Shown in pieces: positions 59,335 to 64,000 of a DNA stretch of 64,000 bases. The translations under genes and the position numbers were made by a program. The notes below the pieces were generated by a model, which was given only the letters and a program-made list of their open reading frames with translations, had not been told where the DNA came from and made no database searches. Every line of letters starts with the position of its first letter. The stretch's first letter is position 1. This stretch comes from an uncultured Oscillospiraceae bacterium. Its GTDB lineage: Bacteria; Bacillota; Clostridia; Oscillospirales; Ruminococcaceae. The stretch spans positions 1 to 64,000 of the forward strand of contig CAKSPU010000001.1 in NCBI GenBank assembly GCA_934486875.1. Direction: 5' to 3'.

Positions 59335-61269
59335 ATGAGCTTTGACAGCGAGCTTAAAAAGGCTCTCGACAATATCGAGGTCCCCGAAGAGCTTATGCCT
59401 TATAACATTGAGGCTATGCTCAGAAAGGCAGGAAAGCAGGAAATAAATACAGATGCTGTTCCTGAGGAAAGCTCCGTTAAGATAACCGCAAAGAGCGCAA
59501 AGCGTACCGTTATTATGAGAACGCTGGCTGCCGCTGCGGCGTGCGTGGCTCTGGCTGCGGGATTTACTGCATTCCGTGAGGAAAATGCAAAGCCTGCGGA
59601 AATTGAAAGCCAGAAGGAATACGAAGCTGTACAGGTGCAGTCCTATGACGAGCTGTACAACATCTATACAGGCATTTACCTTAACGGTTCGGACGAAGCT
59701 GCAAAGGGTGCCGAAAACGGCGACGGCGTTGAGATAATCACCGATGAGGATACTGCAAACTCCGAAACGGGTATATCCGAGACCACCGAGACAACCCCTG
59801 CTATCACAGAAGCCGTTCCTGCAACAGAAACAGAAAAAGCGCAGGAGACCATAGAAGCTGTGAGATCGGATTTTTCCGATGCTGATATCGTCAAGAGCAA
59901 TGATAAATGTATCTACTACATCTGCGGCGGAACGCTTTATGCAGTTTCCAAGCAGGATATGGCCGTTGTCGCCGAGATAACCGAGGAAGATCCGCCTTTT
60001 GAAATGTATATAAGCGGAAATTCTCTGGTGCTTGTGGGTGAGCATACAGCTTCCGATCCCAAGGACAGCTCGGAGCATACAAGCGTTTGCGTGGATATAT
60101 TTGATATATCCGACGGTGCTCCCGTTCGTCTGAAGTCATATAAACAGAGCGGCGTTTACACCTCCGCCCGCATTGATGATTCGGGTATCCTTTACCTTGT
60201 AACAGGCTATTCCGATTATCGTGCAGCGCCCCTTGATGAGACCGCCGATCTGGAAAGCTATGTTCCCTCCTACTATATCGAGGGTGAGAAAAAATATGTT
60301 GCCGCTGAGGACATTATCGTTCCTCCGGGAGCAAACAATACCGATTATACCGTTATTTCCGCAGTTAAATGCAGCGATCCTGTAAATGTTACGGTGAAGG
60401 CTGTGCTCGGCAGCAGTGCCGATGCGTACTGCTCGGAGGATTCCCTTTACGTTGCATCATCGGGAACAAAGGATGGCGCTGTTTATACCTCCGTCACTTC
60501 CTTTGATATTTCCGAAAACGGGCTTGTCTATAAGGCGAGCGGTTCTGTTGACGGCGAGCTTGTAAGCCGCTACAGTATGAAAGAGGCTGACGGAAAGTTC
60601 AGGATAGCCTGCCGTGCGTACAATGAAAACGGTATGATGACCACGAATATCTACACTCTGGACAGCTCTCTCGGAATTATTTCCGAGTCTGAGGGACTTC
60701 TTCCCGGAGTTATTGCAGGGGCTGTGAAGTTTGACGGCAGTTATGCAAGCATATTTGAAAACGGCGAAACAGAGCCGTCGCTGGTTGTAGACCTCGATAA
60801 AAGCACCGAACCCGCTGACAATACCGCAGGCTTTATGGCTGCGTATGTGAACAGCTTCGGTGATGACCTTATGGTCGGCATTACATCGTCTGAAAACAGC
60901 CTTAAGCTTGAGCTTTACGGCTCGGGCGACGGAGTTAAGCTCAGCGAGATAAGCTTCGCTCAGATGCAGGGGGTAACATCTCCCGCACTTACCGATAAAA
61001 AGGCAATGCTCATTGATACCGAAAACGGCATCATAGGTGTTCCCGTATCGGCAGCAACTGAGTTCGGCGTTAAAAATCAGTATTACGTCTTTGGCTGCAC
61101 TCGGGACGGATTTACTGAAAAGGGCGTTTTCGAGTACAACGACCTTGACAACAGCTACCGATTTGACAGGGCTGTTGTTACCGACGGAGTCCTTTACATC
61201 ATCGGCAGCGGAAGAATGGTTTCCGTTTCACTTGCCGATATGACCGTTATCGACGTTTTCGATTTCTAA
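59335..61269 (+). CDS. membrane anti-sigma factor with C-terminal beta-propeller-type domain
   Basis: This 644-residue protein has a cytoplasmic N-terminus of ~60 residues (FDSELKKALDNIEVPEELMP) that fits an anti-sigma segment. One membrane helix at ~64-82 and a Thr/Glu-rich spacer (~130-180) follow. A large extracytoplasmic domain (~185-644) of about 60-70-residue beta repeats (NDKCIYYICGGTLYAVSKQD; GVYTSARIDDSGILYLVTGY) resembles secreted beta-propellers. RBS AAAGGAGG precedes the ATG. The propeller may bind an extracellular ligand and release the sigma factor. Function is inferred. Confidence 0.8.
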   Translation: MSFDSELKKALDNIEVPEELMPYNIEAMLRKAGKQEINTDAVPEESSVKITAKSAKRTVIMRTLAAAAACVALAAGFTAFREENAKPAEIESQKEYEAVQVQSYDELYNIYTGIYLNGSDEAAKGAENGDGVEIITDEDTANSETGISETTETTPAITEAVPATETEKAQETIEAVRSDFSDADIVKSNDKCIYYICGGTLYAVSKQDMAVVAEITEEDPPFEMYISGNSLVLVGEHTASDPKDSSEHTSVCVDIFDISDGAPVRLKSYKQSGVYTSARIDDSGILYLVTGYSDYRAAPLDETADLESYVPSYYIEGEKKYVAAEDIIVPPGANNTDYTVISAVKCSDPVNVTVKAVLGSSADAYCSEDSLYVASSGTKDGAVYTSVTSFDISENGLVYKASGSVDGELVSRYSMKEADGKFRIACRAYNENGMMTTNIYTLDSSLGIISESEGLLPGVIAGAVKFDGSYASIFENGETEPSLVVDLDKSTEPADNTAGFMAAYVNSFGDDLMVGITSSENSLKLELYGSGDGVKLSEISFAQMQGVTSPALTDKKAMLIDTENGIIGVPVSAATEFGVKNQYYVFGCTRDGFTEKGVFEYNDLDNSYRFDRAVVTDGVLYIIGSGRMVSVSLADMTVIDVFDF

Positions 61270-61285
61270 AAGTAATTATTGAAGG

Positions 61286-61313
61286 GTCGCCGCAGAAATG
61301 CGGCGGCTCTTTT
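61286..61313 (+). terminator. rho-independent terminator
   Basis: GTCGCCGCA pairs with TGCGGCGGC, loop GAAA, then TCTTTTT. It closes the ECF/anti-sigma unit before the convergent ytaF gene. Confidence 0.85.
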
Positions 61314-61331
61314 TATGTACAGCCATAATGC

Positions 61332-61928
61332 TTATATTATCAGAGCAAGCAGGATAAGTATTATCCCGCCTACGGGCAGTGATGACAAAAAGCTCAGCTT
61401 TGATGCAAGATATCTGCCGATAAATGTTCCTGCGGCGATAGCGGCTGTTCCGAAAAGCAGGGAGCAGAGGAATATCATTGCGGGGGAAATGCCTGCAATA
61501 CCTGCGCTTATGCCCATAAAAACCGAGTCCGCCGACAAAGCTATGCCCATAACCACAGCTTCCGCCACGGAAATGCTTTTGGAATTGTCGGAATCGGAGA
61601 TCGACGGATCATTCATAACTTCTGTGTAATGAAACGTACATCTTTTCAGGACGGGCCTTTTCGGCAGCTCCTTTTTGATGTATTCTCCGAAAATCGAGTA
61701 CAGACCAATTGTAAACAAAATGAGCTTCGGAATGTATATGCACTGCTCCAGCGGCAGTATCCTGTCAACGGCTTCCGATAAAAATGCCGACAGCCACAGT
61801 ACGGCTGCTCCCGAAAATGCCGCAGCAAGGGCAGATACGGCGGGGAATTTTATCTTCCCCGCACTTATCCCCACAGCTGCCGCAAAGATATCCGCCGATG
61901 TTGCGGCTCCGATGAGTAACAGTTCCAT
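61332..61928 (-). CDS. ytaF: YtaF/MntP-like membrane protein
   Basis: The 198-residue protein has six hydrophobic segments in two homologous halves, each starting with an Asp-containing motif: ATSADIFAAAVGISAG near the N-terminus and GIALSADSVFMGISAG at ~130. This pattern fits the YtaF/MntP family, where YtaF is a sporulation-associated membrane protein and MntP exports manganese. A cytoplasmic linker (~85-120) separates the halves. AAGGAG precedes the ATG. Substrate unknown. Confidence 0.85.
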   Translation of the reverse strand: MELLLIGAATSADIFAAAVGISAGKIKFPAVSALAAAFSGAAVLWLSAFLSEAVDRILPLEQCIYIPKLILFTIGLYSIFGEYIKKELPKRPVLKRCTFHYTEVMNDPSISDSDNSKSISVAEAVVMGIALSADSVFMGISAGIAGISPAMIFLCSLLFGTAAIAAGTFIGRYLASKLSFLSSLPVGGIILILLALII

Positions 61929-62103
61929 TATGGTCTCCTTGTTGAAATCAGGTCACACTTTCAGTCACACCACAGCGACTGTATCTCCTTTATCATATGA
62001 TATGAATGATAACGATGTTACATTTTTAGGCAGATTTACAAAAAATATCGGAGAATAATTCAACATTTTCAAATGTAATTCATAAAGAAAACATTATAAA
62101 TCC

Positions 62104-62132
62104 TTGACATTCGCTGTCAAATGTGGTAATAT
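62104..62132 (+). promoter_or_regulatory. sigma-A promoter for birA
   Basis: TTGACA (62104-62109), exactly 17 bases, TAATAT (62127-62132), 74 bases before the birA start. Confidence 0.8.
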
Positions 62133-62205
62133 TTTATTATGGCATATTAATTATCATTAAAATGTTGATAAATTGTATATGCATCTGTGAGGAAGGATGA
62201 AAATT

Positions 62206-63183
62206 ATGGCATTAAAGGATAAAGTCCTTGAAATTCTTGAAGAGAACAGGGGCAGAAGCGTTTCAGGAAATAAAATAGCCGCATCTCTCGGAATGACCCG
62301 CAGTGCTGTCTGGAAGGCTGTAAAGCAGCTCAGAGAAGAGGGCTATACCATTTCCGCTGTTACCAACAGGGGATATTGCCTTACCTCCGATAACGATATT
62401 CTGAACGAACCCTCCATTATTTCTTTCCTGGAGACCGAGTTTCTGGGCAGAAAAATGGACATCTTCAAATCTATAGATTCCACAAACAGCTTTGCAAAAA
62501 GTCTTGCTCAGCTGGGTGCAGTTCACGGTCACTGCGTTATTGCCGAACAGCAGACCGACGGCAGAGGCAGACAGGGCAAGAAGTTCCATTCCCCCAACAA
62601 TCAGGGCGTGTATGTAAGCGTTATCATTCGTCCGAAGCTCTCCGTTGAATATGCTCTCACGATCACCTCCTGCGCTGCTGTGGCAGTGGCTGAGGCTATT
62701 GAAAAGGTGAGCGGTCTTGAATGCGGGATCAAGTGGGTGAATGACATCTACGCCAACGGCAAGAAGCTCTGCGGTATCCTTACCGAAGCAGCTATCGATG
62801 TTGAACAGGGCGGTCTTGAATACGCCGTTATCGGAATCGGCATCAACGTTTCCAACACACTTTTCCCCAAGGAAATCGAAAATATCGCCACAAGTATCCG
62901 TGCGGAAACAGGCTCTGGTGTTAACCGCAGCCAGCTTATCGCAGAAGTGCTCAACTGCCTTGAAAGACGGCTGAACACCATTACATCTCAGGATTTCATC
63001 GAGGAGTACCGCAGACGGTCTATCCTCATCGGCAAGACTATCGTGGTAACTCAGGGCGATACCTCCAGAACTGTTCTTTGCACAGGCATTGACAGCTTCG
63101 GTAAGCTTCTTGTGAAGAACGAAAAGGGTGAGGAAGAGGCTCTTACAGGCGGCACAGTCCGTTTCCCCGGCGAGGAAGCATAA
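62206..63183 (+). CDS. birA: bifunctional biotin-protein ligase and biotin operon repressor
   Basis: The 325-residue protein has an N-terminal winged helix (~1-60; GNKIAASLGMTRSAVWKAVK). A catalytic domain with the biotinyl-AMP motif DGRGRQGKKFHSP (~118-130) and KWVNDIYANGKKLCGIL, and a C-terminal SH3-like domain, follow. It ligates biotin to acceptor proteins and, with its DNA-binding domain, can repress biotin genes. ATG at 62206 has AGGAAGG 9 bases upstream; 62197 lies within the SD. No biotin genes are adjacent. Confidence 0.95.
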   Translation: MALKDKVLEILEENRGRSVSGNKIAASLGMTRSAVWKAVKQLREEGYTISAVTNRGYCLTSDNDILNEPSIISFLETEFLGRKMDIFKSIDSTNSFAKSLAQLGAVHGHCVIAEQQTDGRGRQGKKFHSPNNQGVYVSVIIRPKLSVEYALTITSCAAVAVAEAIEKVSGLECGIKWVNDIYANGKKLCGILTEAAIDVEQGGLEYAVIGIGINVSNTLFPKEIENIATSIRAETGSGVNRSQLIAEVLNCLERRLNTITSQDFIEEYRRRSILIGKTIVVTQGDTSRTVLCTGIDSFGKLLVKNEKGEEEALTGGTVRFPGEEA

Positions 63184-63207
63184 CATTTGGGTTATAAAAA
63201 CGATTAT

Positions 63208-63254
63208 CTCCGCATAAAATTATCTGTACAGATGATTTTATGCGGAGGTTTTTT
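63208..63254 (+). terminator. terminator hairpin that also contains the Shine-Dalgarno of the next gene
   Basis: A 19-bp stem (63208-63226 with 63229-63247, one T-G) built from CTCCGCATAAAAT and ATTTTATGCGGAG is followed by GTTTTTT and then ATG at 63255. The SD GGAGG (63244-63248) is the 3' arm of the stem, so it is base-paired when the hairpin forms. It can both end birA transcription and hide the next gene's RBS. Confidence 0.75.
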
Positions 63255-63761
63255 ATGGGTAATATTATCGTTGCCGACAGCTCACCATATCCCGAGGTGC
63301 GTGTGTCGGGGGAAAATAAGCAGTTCGGAGAGCTGCTGTGTACGGCTGTGGGCGGAAACAGCGGGGAGTTTGGCACTATATCGGAGTATGTTTATCAGAG
63401 CGTTGTTTTTAAGGAAAGCTATCCTGAGATATCGGAAATATTTCTGCGGCTTGCAAAGGTGGAGATGCATCATCTGCTGATGATAGAGGAGCTTGTACAC
63501 AAACTGGGTTCTGACCCTGTTTACGGCTGGTATTCGGGGGGAGAACCTGTTTACTGGAGCGGTTCATCGGTAAACTACACACGGGAGCTTCAAAGCGCAC
63601 TTATCTATGACCTGAACGGTGAGCAGAAAGCCTATTCCACGTACATATCCCTTGCAAGGCGTTCGGGAGACAGATTTGTATTCGCAGTGCTCACAAGAAT
63701 TGCACTTGATGAAATGATACACGCAAGCCTGCTTCGCTCGCTTATAGCGGGCAAGAAATAA
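63255..63761 (+). CDS. ferritin-like diiron-fold protein
   Basis: This 168-residue mostly helical protein carries Glu/His pairs in the pattern of ferritin-like or rubrerythrin folds: LAKVEMHHLLMIEELVHKLG, DLNGEQKAYSTYISLARRSG and RIALDEMIHASLLRSL. The E-x-x-H motifs are the expected iron ligands, but no rubredoxin domain is present. It could act in peroxide or metal detoxification; this is family-based. The start at 63255 has GGAGG, although that SD lies inside the upstream terminator stem. Its stop codon overlaps the first base of family A copy 4. Confidence 0.75.
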   Translation: MGNIIVADSSPYPEVRVSGENKQFGELLCTAVGGNSGEFGTISEYVYQSVVFKESYPEISEIFLRLAKVEMHHLLMIEELVHKLGSDPVYGWYSGGEPVYWSGSSVNYTRELQSALIYDLNGEQKAYSTYISLARRSGDRFVFAVLTRIALDEMIHASLLRSLIAGKK

Positions 63762-63920
63762 TACTAATAACCAATTAACCTATAGACAAATCCTCGGCTG
63801 AAATAAGCCCAGTCTGCGTCAAGCTCCTTTGGAGGGCGCAAAGCCCGCCTGCGGTCGCTTTCCTAGACTGGACTTATTTCATCTGTCGGCTTTATCTATA
63901 GAACAATTGGTTATTAGTAT
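63761..63920. mobile_element. family A MITE-like element, copy 4 (160 bp)
   Basis: ATACTAATAACCAATT at the left and AATTGGTTATTAGTAT at the right, with the same inner GAAATAAGCCCA/TTATTTC arms and a core AAAGCCCGCCTGCGG. It begins at the last base of the ferritin-like gene's stop codon and ends 4 bases before the terminator at 63925. Confidence 0.85.
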
Positions 63921-63924
63921 AAAA

Positions 63925-63950
63925 ACGGTCAGCCAAGATAGGCTGACCGT
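63925..63950 (-). terminator. terminator of the minus-strand gene at the window end
   Basis: A perfect 10-bp stem ACGGTCAGCC / GGCTGACCGT, 6-base loop; on the minus strand TTTTTATAC follows. It can also act on the plus strand, but with no T-run there. Confidence 0.75.
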
Positions 63951-63968
63951 CTGTATATAAGCTATATG

Positions 63969-64000
63969 TTATCTCTTGTTTATCATATTGAAAAATTCGC
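63969..64000 (-). CDS. C-terminal end of a gene cut by the window edge
   Basis: A minus-strand frame reading EFFNMINKR then TAA, 19 bases before a good terminator. Only nine residues are visible, so the product cannot be named. The placement before a terminator makes it plausible. Confidence 0.35.
   Translation of the reverse strand, partial: EFFNMINKR

Noticed and set aside
4830-63920. CRISPR array formed by the recurring ~160-bp elements
   Set aside because: The copies are dispersed by tens of kilobases and carry terminal inverted repeats; this is a MITE pattern.

Overview
The window looks like chromosome from a low-to-medium GC Clostridia bacterium, most plausibly a Ruminococcus-like member of the Oscillospiraceae. 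The grounds are gene content (IreB, a PdaA-type deacetylase, YtaF, a DUF1540 protein, HD-GYP regulators, LytTR/DUF3021 with an ABC exporter, a large clostridial glutamate synthase), strong GGAGG ribosome binding sites and many TTG/GTG starts. No rRNA, intact tRNA, phage, IS transposase or CRISPR array was seen. Family names come from reading motifs by eye; no database search was possible.

Layout. 0.2-4.6 kb: an ECF sigma factor with its membrane anti-sigma factor, a winged-helix response regulator, a lipoprotein and an SseB-macro domain fusion. 5-15 kb: oleate hydratase and a TetR regulator, then an rpiB-upp-GT2-ppa operon, a MIF-like protein, an orphan sugar-binding lipoprotein with a LacI/CcpA-type operator, a membrane protein, and a putative Se/S carrier next to a class V desulfurase. 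15.3-17.7 kb: a SWIM zinc-finger protein, a truncated regulator and a decayed tRNA-like remnant.

17.8-27.3 kb is the most distinctive part. One consensus promoter (TTGACA-17-TATAAT) precedes ten tightly packed genes, several overlapping by a few bases: a YfhO/GT-C-like membrane protein, two similar nucleotidyltransferases, a GT-C membrane protein fused to a uridine-kinase-like P-loop domain, a HAD phosphatase, a GtrA-like protein, a GT2 glycosyltransferase, a GDPD-like protein and a class II aldolase-like protein. It reads as a self-contained pathway that builds an activated, phosphorylated small polyol or sugar and adds it to a cell-surface polymer. It is visibly more A/T-rich than its neighbours and lies between a tRNA-like remnant and two miniature repeat elements.

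27.5-40.8 kb: an esterase, a degenerate BY-kinase/Wzz-like protein and a DacA-type carboxypeptidase; a Nudix hydrolase; a c-di-GMP-type cluster (two HD-GYP regulators, one with a degenerate receiver, a FapA/DUF342 protein with N-terminal repeats, and an HPt protein); and an AraC regulator divergent from a GH13 enzyme. 40.8-51.3 kb: gltBD, a VanY-like peptidase, a membrane protein, ireB and pdaA. 51.4-57.5 kb: a DUF3990/DUF3791 toxin-antitoxin-like pair behind tsaE-tsaB, a GNAT protein with tandem repeats, and a LytTR/DUF3021/ABC module. 57.6-64 kb: a TerD protein, an ECF sigma factor with a beta-propeller-type anti-sigma partner, ytaF, birA and a ferritin-like gene whose Shine-Dalgarno lies in a terminator stem.

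Three dispersed repeat families mark the intergenic spaces. Family A has ~160 bp MITE-like elements with TIRs beginning ATACTAATAACCAATT, in four copies, three of them touching a terminator. Family B has ~160 bp elements with TIRs beginning GAACCYGTCTTCA, in one full and one partial copy, both upstream of genes. Family C is a short palindrome, GTAGGGGACGGG. Families A and B share almost the same internal GC-rich hairpin.
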